Shown here: piece after piece, positions 13,793 through 22,151 of the stretch | How the letters are laid out: each line of letters opens with the position of its first letter | How positions within the stretch are numbered: the first letter of the stretch is position 1 | Assembly: GCA_004555535.1 (NCBI GenBank) | Contig: SFHU01000048.1 | Coordinates: 1-22,152, forward strand | DNA from: Clostridiales bacterium | GTDB taxonomy: Bacteria; Bacillota; Clostridia; Christensenellales; Aristaeellaceae | Length of the DNA: 22,152 bases | Reading direction: 5' to 3' | Position numbers and translations under genes: made by a program | Notes under the pieces: generated by a model | Told to the model about the DNA's origin: nothing | The model's input: the letters and a program-made list of their open reading frames with translations, nothing else | Database searches by the model: none

Positions 13793-14776
13793 ATGAAGAT
13801 ACTGGTGTACAGCTTTCGCGATTTCGACGAGAAAGACGCGTTTGATCAGCTCTGTGCGCAGGCGGGCTTTGAATATGTGACCTGCCCCGACTATCCCTCG
13901 GTGGAAAACGCCGTGCTGGCAAAGGGCTGCGACGCGGTGAGTATCATCGTCTGCGACATGAACGAGGCGCTGCTCACGGCGCTGGCGGCGCAGGGTGTGC
14001 GCTACATCTGCACGCGGTCCATCGGCACGGAGCATTTTGACATGGAGGCCGTGCGCCGCCTGGGGCTGCGCGTGGCCGGCGCGGCCTATTCGCCCGACTC
14101 CGTGGCCAACTACGCGATTATGCTCATGCTGATGGCCTGCCGGAGGTTTCCCTATGTGCTCGAGCGCGCGCGGCTGCAGGATTTTTCGCTTCGCGGCAAG
14201 CGCGGGCGCGAGCTTTCCAGCATGACGGTCGGCGTGATCGGCCTGGGGCGGATCGGGCGAACGGTGCTTGCGCATCTCTCCGGCTTCGGCTGCCGGCTGC
14301 TGGGGTATGATCCGATGCCCGCGCCTGCGGCGCAGGGCCTTTGCGAGCAGGTCGACCTTGAGACGATCTACCGCGAGTGCGACGTGATCTCGCTGCACTG
14401 CCCCGCGACGAAGGACAATCACCACATGATCGGCGGGGAGGCGCTTTCGGCGATGAAGCCGGGCGTGATCCTCGTCAACACGGCGCGCGGCGGGCTGATT
14501 GACACGATGGCGCTGATTGACGCGCTGGAGTCCGGCCGGGTCGGCGCGGCGGCGCTCGACGTGATCGAGAACGAATACGGCCTTTACTACATCAACCACA
14601 CCGGCGAAGCGATGAACAACCGCGAGCTGGCGTTGCTCTCGTCCTTCCCCAACGTCATCGTCGCGCCGCACACCGCGTTTTACACGGATGTGTCCATCCG
14701 CGACATGGCGCGCTGCACCGTGGAGGCCTGCCAGGCCTTCGAGCGCGGGGAGACGTATACCTTTGAAGTGAAATAA
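13793..14776 (+). CDS. D-lactate / D-2-hydroxyacid dehydrogenase (VanH-like)
   Basis: The family reduces 2-keto acids such as pyruvate to D-2-hydroxy acids with NADH. The 327-residue protein has CTRSIGTEHFD and YSPDSVANYAIMLML, close to the D-lactate dehydrogenase/VanH group. The Rossmann motif GVIGLGRIG lies at residues 147-155, with the NAD-selecting acidic residue in GYDP. Catalytic candidates are Arg232 (NTARGG), Glu261 (DVIENE) and His293 (APHTAFYTD). No vancomycin ligase or dipeptidase gene lies nearby, so fermentation is more likely than resistance. The ATG at 13793 follows GAGGAGG. A small secreted-protein gene follows after 15 bases, probably in the same transcript. Confidence 0.93.
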   Translation: MKILVYSFRDFDEKDAFDQLCAQAGFEYVTCPDYPSVENAVLAKGCDAVSIIVCDMNEALLTALAAQGVRYICTRSIGTEHFDMEAVRRLGLRVAGAAYSPDSVANYAIMLMLMACRRFPYVLERARLQDFSLRGKRGRELSSMTVGVIGLGRIGRTVLAHLSGFGCRLLGYDPMPAPAAQGLCEQVDLETIYRECDVISLHCPATKDNHHMIGGEALSAMKPGVILVNTARGGLIDTMALIDALESGRVGAAALDVIENEYGLYYINHTGEAMNNRELALLSSFPNVIVAPHTAFYTDVSIRDMARCTVEACQAFERGETYTFEVK

Positions 14777-14791
14777 CAGGAGGAATGAATC

Positions 14792-15274
14792 ATGAAGAAA
14801 CTGCTGTGTGCGCTGCTGGTGTGCGCGTCGCTTTGGCCCTGCGCGGCGCTCGGCGATGGCCCGCTGCTGCTGGTCGAGCTGCCGGAGGACGCCGTCTGCG
14901 TGGAGAACGTCGAGTTTGAGGACGGCGACTTTATTCAGAGCTATCAGCTCGCGGGCGGCTCGCAGGTGCAGCTGCTGCGCTATTCGAGCTTTGACATGAC
15001 GCTCGAGGAGCTGGCAGAGAGCGACTGGCCGGACTGCGAGATCGCGCAGACGCTCGACATCCGCCACGTCGGCGGCTGCCCGGCCGGCGGCCTGCGCCTG
15101 ACGGGCGGGGAGGACGGAAGCCTCGCCGTGACGCTCGTGCTCGTGGACGCGGGCGCGTACACGCTGATTTTCAGCGCCGTCGGCCCGCAGGGAGCGGACG
15201 AGCAGGCGGTGGAGACGATGCTCTCCACGCTGAACGTGCTGGAGATGGACGGCGGGGACGCCGAGGTCGGCTGA
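14792..15274 (+). CDS. Small secreted protein of unknown function (160 aa)
   Basis: CAGGAGGA precedes the ATG. The N-terminus MKKLLCALLVCASLWPCAALG is a typical signal peptide, with cleavage probable after ALG or nearby. The mature part, about 138 residues, is acidic and compact, with alternating beta-like segments: LLLVELPEDAVCVENVEFED, SYQLAGGSQVQLLRYSSF, LAVTLVLVDAGAYTLIFSAVG. It ends in VETMLSTLNVLEMDGGDAEVG. The pattern of a Thr/Tyr-Leu-Ile-Phe strand followed by a short helix ending in a multi-Leu segment resembles small extracytoplasmic modules I have seen in Clostridia, but I cannot name a family. It lies 15 bases after the dehydrogenase gene. Confidence 0.8.
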   Translation: MKKLLCALLVCASLWPCAALGDGPLLLVELPEDAVCVENVEFEDGDFIQSYQLAGGSQVQLLRYSSFDMTLEELAESDWPDCEIAQTLDIRHVGGCPAGGLRLTGGEDGSLAVTLVLVDAGAYTLIFSAVGPQGADEQAVETMLSTLNVLEMDGGDAEVG

Positions 15275-15315
15275 TTTTCTCCGGTCAGACAAGAAAAAAA
15301 TCACATTGTCAAGCA

Positions 15316-15372
15316 AAAACACTTGACAGCCTGCGCGCGGAAGCGTATAATGATCAGGCTGTCAAGTGTTTT
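15316..15372. promoter_or_regulatory. 18-bp perfect inverted repeat enclosing the ylxM promoter (putative operator)
   Basis: AAAACACTTGACAGCCTG (15316-15333) is the exact reverse complement of 15355-15372, with 21 bases between them. The left arm contains the -35 hexamer, the space between holds the -10, and the right arm covers the predicted transcription start. A third copy of the heptamer TGTCAAG lies at 15307-15313. As RNA, this would be a hairpin only in read-through transcripts from the upstream gene, where it ends in TTTT and could also terminate. Its placement suggests a regulator binding site. Confidence 0.6.
15323..15351 (+). promoter_or_regulatory. Consensus sigma-A promoter of ylxM-ffh
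   Basis: TTGACA (15323-15328) and TATAAT (15346-15351) are perfect hexamers with a 17-base spacer. Transcription should start near 15358, giving a leader of about 33 bases before the GTG start of ylxM. Confidence 0.9.
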
Positions 15373-15390
15373 CACTTTCCGGAGGTTGCT

Positions 15391-15726
15391 GTGGATCGCA
15401 TCGAGACCGGCTGGCTGTATGACTTCTACGGCCCGCTGCTGACGCCGCGTCAGAGGGCGCTGCTCTCGCTCTACTGCGAGGAGGACCTCTCCTTCGCGGA
15501 GATCGCGGCGCGGGAGGGCATCTCCCGCCAGGGCGTCTGCGATGCCGTGCACCGCGCGGCCCGTCAGCTTATGGGCTATGAGACCCAGCTGGGGCTGCTG
15601 GCGCGCTACCGCAGGCTGACGCAGGGGCTGACAGAGAGCCTTGACATGCTCCGGGATGCGCCCGGGGAGCAGGCGCAGCGCGCGAGGGCGCTCCTTACGC
15701 GGCTGCTTTCGGAAGAGGAGGAGTAA
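15391..15726 (+). CDS. ylxM: YlxM/p13-like HTH protein of the SRP operon
   Basis: The 111-residue protein belongs to the YlxM/p13-like family (UPF0122), usually encoded directly before ffh. LLTPRQRALLSLYCEEDLS, then FAEIAAREGISRQGVCDAVHRAARQL, is a sigma region 4-like helix-turn-helix at about residues 17-62. The rest is helical (LMGYETQLGLLARYRRL onward). The start is GTG at 15391, with GGAGG five bases upstream. The stop is one base before ffh's ATG, so the genes are translationally linked. In streptococci YlxM has been linked to SRP function. The DNA-binding fold next to a promoter made of repeated -35-like boxes raises the possibility of autoregulation, which is my inference. Confidence 0.93.
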   Translation: MDRIETGWLYDFYGPLLTPRQRALLSLYCEEDLSFAEIAAREGISRQGVCDAVHRAARQLMGYETQLGLLARYRRLTQGLTESLDMLRDAPGEQAQRARALLTRLLSEEEE

Positions 15727-15727
15727 G

Positions 15728-17059
<1,332 letters not shown>

Positions 17060-17133
17060 CACCGATGCCGTCAATCCTAGCGATTGTGGTCATATAAATC
17101 ATTGTTCTTTGAATATCAGAGGAGGATACAACT

Positions 17134-17376
17134 ATGGTCAAGATTCGTCTCAAGAGAATGGGCATGAAGAAGAAGCCGTTCTACCGCGTCGTCGTCGCCG
17201 ACGAGCGCATGTCCCGCGATGGCCGTTTCGTCGACGAGATCGGCTACTACAATCCGGTTTCCAACCCTGTCGAGCTCAAGATTGACGCCGAGAAGGCCCA
17301 GAAGTGGATCAAGAACGGCGCTCAGCCGACCGATACCGTCCGCGCGCTGCTCAAGAAGTCCGGCGCGATCGCCTGA
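17134..17376 (+). CDS. rpsP: 30S ribosomal protein S16
   Basis: This is the 80-residue S16 protein: MVKIRLKRMGMKKKPFYRVVVADERMSRDGRF, then IGYYNPVSNPVELKIDAEKAQKWI and the C-terminal GAQPTDTVRALLKKSGA are family hallmarks. It binds 16S rRNA and is needed for 30S assembly. AGAGGAGGA lies eight bases before the ATG. The 74-base gap after ffh contains a TATAAA (17093-17098) but no good -35, so a separate promoter is uncertain. khpA follows after 43 bases. Confidence 0.98.
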   Translation: MVKIRLKRMGMKKKPFYRVVVADERMSRDGRFVDEIGYYNPVSNPVELKIDAEKAQKWIKNGAQPTDTVRALLKKSGAIA

Positions 17377-17419
17377 TTGGCCGGATAGGGGCATTGCCCG
17401 GAAAGCTGAGGGCTGATAG

Positions 17420-17647
17420 ATGGAAGAACTGGTTCGCTATATTGCCTCGACGCTCGTGGACCATCCCGAGCAGGTTCAGGTAAAGACCGTGGAAGGCCCG
17501 GAGTCGGTCATCATCGAGCTGAGCGTCGGGCCGGAGGACATGGGCAAGGTGATCGGCAAACAGGGTCGCATCGCCAAGTCCATCCGTTCCGTGGTCAAGG
17601 CGGCCACCGCCCGAAACGAGAAGCCCGTGTTCGTGGAGATCATGTAA
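17420..17647 (+). CDS. khpA: KH-domain RNA-binding protein KhpA
   Basis: The 75-residue protein is almost entirely one KH domain: MEELVRYIASTLVDHPEQV, then LSVGPEDMGKVIGKQGRIAKSIRSVVKA with the RNA-contacting GKQG loop, ending EKPVFVEIM. KhpA (YlqC) usually lies between rpsP and rimM in Bacillota, where it pairs with KhpB and binds many RNAs; links to cell division are known in streptococci. The ribosome-binding site is modest (GAGGG about eight bases before the ATG). It is co-directional with its neighbours. Confidence 0.95.
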   Translation: MEELVRYIASTLVDHPEQVQVKTVEGPESVIIELSVGPEDMGKVIGKQGRIAKSIRSVVKAATARNEKPVFVEIM

Positions 17648-17705
17648 CGGATTTCCCCGCTGCGCCGGGCGCAAAGAGGGCAGGCTGCCCACTCAAGCGC
17701 ATATC

Positions 17706-17733
17706 GGATGCCGCGCAGCGATGCGCGGCATCC
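17706..17733. other. Perfect 11-bp hairpin between khpA and rimM
   Basis: GGATGCCGCGC (17706-17716) pairs with GCGCGGCATCC (17723-17733) around AGCGAT. No T run follows on either side, so this is not a standard terminator. It may stabilise or process the transcript 3' end of khpA, or modulate rimM. Confidence 0.6.
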
Positions 17734-17769
17734 GTGTATCCGCGCGAATTGTGACAAAAAGGGAAACGC

Positions 17770-18318
17770 ATGCAGGCAGAATATATTCAGATCGGTGAAA
17801 TCGTGAAGCCGCAGGGGATCCGCGGCGAGGTCAAGCTGCGCGCGATGACCAGCGATATGAGCCGCTATGCGCGGCTTGAAACCGTGTTTCTTGAAAAAAA
17901 GGGCGTGTACACCGAAAAAAAGGTGCGCAAGGGGCGCGTCTACGACGGCTTTGCCTTCTTGCAGTTGGAGGGCGTCGACGACCGCAACGCCGCCGAGGCG
18001 CTGCGCGGCTGCGGCGTCTATGTTGACAGGGCGCACGCCATTGCCCTTGGCGAGGACGAGAACTTCGTCTGCGACCTCATCGGCCTGACGGCTGTGGACA
18101 CGGCGGGCAGGGAGATCGGCCGGCTGACCGACGTGCTGACGCCCAACAGCGTCTGCGACGTCTACGTCTTTTCGACGCCGCGGGGCGAGATGATGCTCCC
18201 GGCGCTGCGCCGCGTCGTTCGCTCGGTCGACGTTGCGGCGGGGACGATTGTGCTCGACGAGGCTGTTCTTAGTGAGGTTGCCGTCTGGGAGGACGAGCCC
18301 GCAGAGCGCGACGAATGA
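17770..18318 (+). CDS. rimM: Ribosome maturation factor RimM
   Basis: RimM binds S19 and assists maturation of the 30S head. The 182-residue protein has the N-terminal RimM barrel with IGEIVKPQGIRGEVKLRA and VDDRNAAEALRGCGVYVDR. The PRC-barrel follows with VCDLIGLTAVDTAGREIGRL, VLTPNSVCDVYVF and the usual LPALRRVVRSVDVAAGTIVLD. The acidic tail WEDEPAERDE is slightly extended. A weak AAGGG lies before the ATG. In most bacteria trmD and rplS follow; here the next gene is an exported lipoprotein 73 bases on, so the usual order is broken directly after rimM. Confidence 0.97.
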   Translation: MQAEYIQIGEIVKPQGIRGEVKLRAMTSDMSRYARLETVFLEKKGVYTEKKVRKGRVYDGFAFLQLEGVDDRNAAEALRGCGVYVDRAHAIALGEDENFVCDLIGLTAVDTAGREIGRLTDVLTPNSVCDVYVFSTPRGEMMLPALRRVVRSVDVAAGTIVLDEAVLSEVAVWEDEPAERDE

Positions 18319-18391
18319 CTTTTTTCGCGCGGCGGGAAGAAAGTGCGCGCCTGATTCGTCAGATGATTGCCGGTCCGGCATGGAGGAGAAC

Positions 18392-19696
18392 ATGAAAAAA
18401 GGATGCTGTGCGCTGCTGGCGGCGCTGCTCGTTCTGCTGGCGGCGTGTGCCTGTGCGCAGACGCTGCCCAGTGTGGAATGCTTTTCACCCGGCCTGCTCG
18501 CCATGAGCGAGGCCGTCGCTTCCGGCGTGCCGATGCAGCTGGACGCCTCGCTTGAGGTGGGCAGCGCGCTCTACGCGCGCGATCTGTCCGTGCTCTCGGC
18601 CATGCTCGACGGGACGACGATTTCCTGCGTGAGCACGGCGGACAGCGACAGCCTGCGCATCCTGCGCCAGGGCGAGACGCTCTTTTCGGGCGCTGTGACG
18701 CGCGGGGAGGATGACGTCGCCGTCGCCATCGGCGAGGACGTCTTCCGCGTGGCGGACGAGCAGACGCTGCTGGCGGAGCTGCTGGGCGATGAGGCCGGCG
18801 CGGAGGGCGCCTCTGCGGCGATCAGCGCGCTTTCCCCGTTGACGGGCGCGGCGATTCTGGAGCGCGTGCCGCTTGAAAGCGTCGCGCAGTGGTTTGAATC
18901 GCTCGAGGCGGGCACGGCGCTTGATGGCGGCTTTGCCGTGACGCAGGCGTTTGCCGTGGAGCGGACGATGTCCGACGATGGCACGCGCCTGACGCGCATC
19001 GACGTGACCGGCGCGCTCGCTCGGGAGGGAGAGGCGCCCTGGGCGCTCTCCGGCTGGCTCAGGCAGCCTGCGGGCCGCGCGCCGAAGGACACCTTCGATC
19101 TGACGCTCAGGCAGGACGAGCACAACTACTTCGACCTGTCCTACAGCAGCACGCGCCAGAGCAATGTCACCCGCAAGGACAAGGCGGGCGAAAACAGGGT
19201 AGACACGACGCTGAAGGCGGTCGGAAAGCTGGCGGGAAGCACCATTTCCACGCGGCTGACGGTCTACCTGCGCAACAACTGGACGGCGGACGGCGAGAGC
19301 CTGACGGAGAAGGTTGTCGTCAATTCGACGCTGACGCACGAGGACAAGACGCCCGGCAGACGGATGCAGCGGCTCAACGCTGTCGAGGCCAGCCTGCGCA
19401 ACGCCGTGCAGCTGACGACGCGGGAGGGCGACACCGCCTTCAGCGCGGCGGACGAGGTGACCTGCAGCGTCAAGATGGACAGCAACACCTTCCTGGAGGG
19501 CAGCGCCGCAGTGACGCTGACCGTGGGCGGGGAGGCGGAGCCGGCTGTCGGGCCGGCGCCGTCAAGCGAGGCCGAACCCGGCGGGATCCGGGAGGCGGCG
19601 CAGCAGGCTGTCACGGAGCTGGCGGCGAAGCTCTATGCGCAGCTGGGCGAGGGCACAAAGGAAAAAATCGCCGCCGGGCTGCCCCAAAATGAGTAA
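18392..19696 (+). CDS. Exported lipoprotein of unknown function (434 aa)
   Basis: TGGAGGAGAAC precedes the ATG. The N-terminus MKKGCCALLAALLVLLAACA is a signal peptide with a lipobox LAAC (residues 16-19, Cys19). Cleavage after ACACA by signal peptidase I is the alternative. The mature protein is acidic and beta-rich. It begins FSPGLLAMSEAVASGVPMQLDASLEVG, later has WALSGWLRQP, FDLTLRQDEHNYFDLSYSS and VTLTVGGEAEP, and ends in a helical, charged tail. The segment FSPGLL...ASGVPMQLDASLEVG matches FSAGDL...AAGMQLNVSADFAVEL of the next gene, so the two are distant paralogues. I know no function; an envelope-anchored binding or structural role is only a guess. Confidence 0.85.
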   Translation: MKKGCCALLAALLVLLAACACAQTLPSVECFSPGLLAMSEAVASGVPMQLDASLEVGSALYARDLSVLSAMLDGTTISCVSTADSDSLRILRQGETLFSGAVTRGEDDVAVAIGEDVFRVADEQTLLAELLGDEAGAEGASAAISALSPLTGAAILERVPLESVAQWFESLEAGTALDGGFAVTQAFAVERTMSDDGTRLTRIDVTGALAREGEAPWALSGWLRQPAGRAPKDTFDLTLRQDEHNYFDLSYSSTRQSNVTRKDKAGENRVDTTLKAVGKLAGSTISTRLTVYLRNNWTADGESLTEKVVVNSTLTHEDKTPGRRMQRLNAVEASLRNAVQLTTREGDTAFSAADEVTCSVKMDSNTFLEGSAAVTLTVGGEAEPAVGPAPSSEAEPGGIREAAQQAVTELAAKLYAQLGEGTKEKIAAGLPQNE

Positions 19697-19750
19697 AAAT
19701 TACGCAGATGAACCAAGATGAACTTGCGGTACCGACAGGGAGGAACACGC

Positions 19751-21418
19751 ATGAACAATAAAACCAGGTTTACGGCGCTGCTGCTGAGCTTGCTGATGCT
19801 CGTGATGCCGGTGGCCTCGGTCGCAGAGGAGGCCGTCATCGGTTTTTCCGCCGGCGATCTGACCGGCACGGCGATTGCCGAGAGCTACGCAGCGGGCATG
19901 CAGCTCAATGTGAGCGCAGACTTTGCTGTCGAGCTGGAGGAGGACGTGACGGACAAGCAGGCGCAGGCGCTTGCGTCCCTGCTTGCCAAGAGCACGCTGA
20001 ACCTCTCCTTCTATGATGATTTCGGCACGGCCCGCATCCGCGCGGAGCTGGTGACGGACGGCGTGACGCTGGCGACGGCGGACGCGCTCGTCTTTGAGGA
20101 CGGCTCGGCGCAGATCATGTCCAGCCTGACGGGAAAATACGTGATGACCGTGCCAGCGGGCGCCTTTGCCGGGCGGAGCCTGGACGAGCTGATGGGCATC
20201 GAGGTGGGCTCGGAGGAGTTCAATGCGCTCGACATCAAGGACAGGCTCAAGATCATGGCGATTGACGCCAACTCGACGTTCCTCAACCTGCTGCTGGGCT
20301 GGGTGTCCTCGACGCAGATGGAGACCGGCGAGCTCTACACCTTTGACAACGAGCCGCTCGACGCGACGCCGACCCGCGATGCCGTGGCGCAGCGGATGAT
20401 CGGAAAGATCAGCACCTACGACTTCATGTATTTCCTTTGGAACGTGGTTTCCGCGTTCCGCGACGATCAGGGGCCGATGCTGCAGGCGACCGCCGACATC
20501 CTGGCGGAGCTGGGCGTGACGCGCTATCAGGCGCGCCAGGTGATCGACGCGCTGCTGACCGAGGAGACGATCGACCCGGCGACGGACTTTGTGCAGACCT
20601 CCTGGAGCGTTCAGGACGACGGCAGCCTCTGCATGCTGGACGACGTGCAATACTTCATGCGCAAGCTGGAGAAGAGCGTCGACAATCTCTCCTATCTGAG
20701 CACGGATCTGCCGATGAGCATGATCGTCAGCTATGACGACAACGGCCAGATGGTCGGCTTTGACGCGGATGTGCCGCTGATCACGGAGGGCTGGCCCTTC
20801 GAGGGCAGCTTCTTCTACTCCATCAAAACGGACGAGAACGCGCAGCGGCTGCATACCTCCCACGGCGAGCTGCAGGTCAGCGAGGAGGACCGCCTCGTCG
20901 GCGACCTGAACATCCAGTTCGGCCAGGACATCGGCGGCGTGAAGCAGAGCGGCTTCAGCGGCACGCTTGACCTGAACGGCAAGGATGGCGGGGTCAAGGG
21001 CATCGGCATCAGCGCCGGCTTGACCAGCCAGGTGGAGGCCGGCGAGTCGGGCGAGAGCATCGAGACCTTTGAAGGCGAGCTGGCGGTCAGCAGGCATGAC
21101 GACGGAGAAAATGCGGATGCTCTGACGGCGGCGATCACCGGCGAGACGGTGCTGACGGATGAGACGCTCACCCTGAGCGCGCAGACCTCCCTGGAGGTGG
21201 CCGGGCTGGGCAGCGCGGCGGTCAGCCTGACGATGGAGCAGAGCGAGTTTGACGAGGCCGTCTTTGAGGGCGGCGTGGCCGTGGATGTGACGAACATGAC
21301 CGATGAGGAGCTTGGCGCGCTCAAGAACGAGGTGACGATGCAGGCAGCGAAGGTTTCCCTCGGACTGATCATGCATCCGGGCGTTCTGTCCGACCTGATG
21401 ACGCTTGTCGGCCAATAA
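19751..21418 (+). CDS. Secreted protein of unknown function (555 aa), paralogue of the upstream lipoprotein
   Basis: AGGGAGGAAC precedes the ATG. MNNKTRFTALLLSLLMLVMPVASVAEE is a signal peptide, with cleavage likely after SVA; there is no lipobox Cys. The mature part of about 530 residues is acidic. An N-terminal module starts AVIGFSAGDLTGTAIAESY and is related to the start of the preceding protein. It is followed by a helical middle (ISTYDFMYFLWNVVSAF; VTRYQARQVIDALLTEE). Then comes a long beta-repeat-like C-terminal half (GELQVSEEDRLVGDLNIQF; GFSGTLDLNGKDGG; ETVLTDETLTLSAQ). It lies 54 bases after its paralogue, without a visible promoter, so they form an operon. No catalytic motif was seen. 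Confidence 0.85.
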   Translation: MNNKTRFTALLLSLLMLVMPVASVAEEAVIGFSAGDLTGTAIAESYAAGMQLNVSADFAVELEEDVTDKQAQALASLLAKSTLNLSFYDDFGTARIRAELVTDGVTLATADALVFEDGSAQIMSSLTGKYVMTVPAGAFAGRSLDELMGIEVGSEEFNALDIKDRLKIMAIDANSTFLNLLLGWVSSTQMETGELYTFDNEPLDATPTRDAVAQRMIGKISTYDFMYFLWNVVSAFRDDQGPMLQATADILAELGVTRYQARQVIDALLTEETIDPATDFVQTSWSVQDDGSLCMLDDVQYFMRKLEKSVDNLSYLSTDLPMSMIVSYDDNGQMVGFDADVPLITEGWPFEGSFFYSIKTDENAQRLHTSHGELQVSEEDRLVGDLNIQFGQDIGGVKQSGFSGTLDLNGKDGGVKGIGISAGLTSQVEAGESGESIETFEGELAVSRHDDGENADALTAAITGETVLTDETLTLSAQTSLEVAGLGSAAVSLTMEQSEFDEAVFEGGVAVDVTNMTDEELGALKNEVTMQAAKVSLGLIMHPGVLSDLMTLVGQ

Positions 21419-21451
21419 GGACAATAACGATCAGAAAAGGGTGTGGTACCG

Positions 21452-21958
21452 ATGGATTTTGCTGAGAAGCTGCAACAGGAGACCATACTGAAGATGTGCG
21501 AGCTGGGCGCGGATGTGCTCGCCTCGCCAAAGGTACAGGCGCTGCGGGGATTCACGCATCATGGCCGGGTGACACGCTATGAGCACAGCCTTTCGGTCTG
21601 CTATATCGCCATGCGCATCGCCGGGCGGCTTCGCCTGCGGGTGGACGAGCAGAGCATGGTGCGCGGCGCGCTGCTGCACGATTACTTCCTCTACGACTGG
21701 CATGACCTGGGCCGCTCACACCTGACGCACGGGTTTACCCATCCCGGCGAAGCGCTGCGGGAGGCGGAGCGGGATTTCTCCCTCAACTGGATTGAGCGCG
21801 ACGTGATTCACAGGCACATGTTTCCGCTGACGCCGATTCCGCCGCAGACGCGCGAAGGACGGCTCGTCTCCCTGGCGGACAAGATCAGCGCCGTGCTGGA
21901 GACCTTCGGCGTTCCGCAGGAGATGCGGGTCATCCGGCTGTGCCGGGCCGTGCGCTGA
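21452..21958 (+). CDS. HD-domain phosphohydrolase-like protein
   Basis: The 168-residue product has the HD-superfamily metal site: RYEHSLSV (His45), GALLHDYFLYDW (His76-Asp77), VIHRHMFP (His120, His122) and SLADKISAVLE (Asp143). This is the order expected for small HD hydrolases that act on nucleotides or other phosphoesters; the substrate cannot be predicted. The ATG at 21452 is preferred, with AAAGGGTG upstream. The in-frame GTG at 21443 lies within that site. There is no signal peptide, so it is cytoplasmic. The gene follows the secreted-protein gene by 33 bases in the same direction and is followed by a hairpin. Confidence 0.88.
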   Translation: MDFAEKLQQETILKMCELGADVLASPKVQALRGFTHHGRVTRYEHSLSVCYIAMRIAGRLRLRVDEQSMVRGALLHDYFLYDWHDLGRSHLTHGFTHPGEALREAERDFSLNWIERDVIHRHMFPLTPIPPQTREGRLVSLADKISAVLETFGVPQEMRVIRLCRAVR

Positions 21959-21971
21959 ACCGGCGCAATAA

Positions 21972-21993
21972 AAAGGAGCCGAAAGGCTCCTTT
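21972..21993 (+). terminator. Hairpin terminator after the HD-domain gene
   Basis: AAAGGAGCC (21972-21980) pairs perfectly with GGCTCCTTT (21985-21993) around a GAAA tetraloop. The A-rich left and T-rich right flanks fit a rho-independent terminator, although the T run is short. Confidence 0.75.
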
Positions 21994-22031
21994 CAGTCTG
22001 TTGACATGAGCAGATGTTTTTCCTCCGCGAT

Positions 22032-22151
22032 TCATTCCTTCGAGGAAGGATCGATACTGTTCTCAAATCGAATCGAGCCTTCAACAAATTCCCCCGTCAG
22101 GTAACGCTTCGCTCCCTGACTGCCTTTAGGAAATGGCTTCGCCACCGGGGA
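22032..22151 (-). other. Right-edge sequence with an open minus-strand frame; gene or repeat unclear
   Basis: On the minus strand a frame of 39 codons enters from the right edge and stops at 22032-22034. It begins SPVAKPFPKGSQGAKRYL and ends FENSIDPSSKE. Composition is lower in GC than the neighbouring genes. The region also contains palindromes (GTCAGG at 22096-22101 with CCTGAC at 22115-22120, and GGCTTCGCC near 22136). It could be the C-terminus of a gene outside the window or an intergenic repeat that happens to be open. Nothing else is visible between 21994 and the edge. Confidence 0.25.

Noticed and set aside
13793..14776. Vancomycin-resistance vanH
   Set aside because: The protein resembles the VanH/D-lactate dehydrogenase group, but no D-Ala-D-Lac ligase, dipeptidase or two-component genes are nearby.
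13277..15322. Long minus-strand open frame (681 codons) across the asparaginase start, dehydrogenase and secreted-protein genes
   Set aside because: It crosses two promoters and is antisense to genes with clear motifs; no ribosome-binding site or family pattern.
19700..21424. Minus-strand open frame (574 codons) opposite the 555-residue secreted protein
   Set aside because: Low-complexity antisense composition, while the plus strand has a signal peptide and ribosome-binding site.
21441..21454. GTGTGGTACCGATG resembling a T-box core
   Set aside because: No stem I, specifier or terminator surrounds it; it is only the ribosome-binding and start region of the HD-domain gene.
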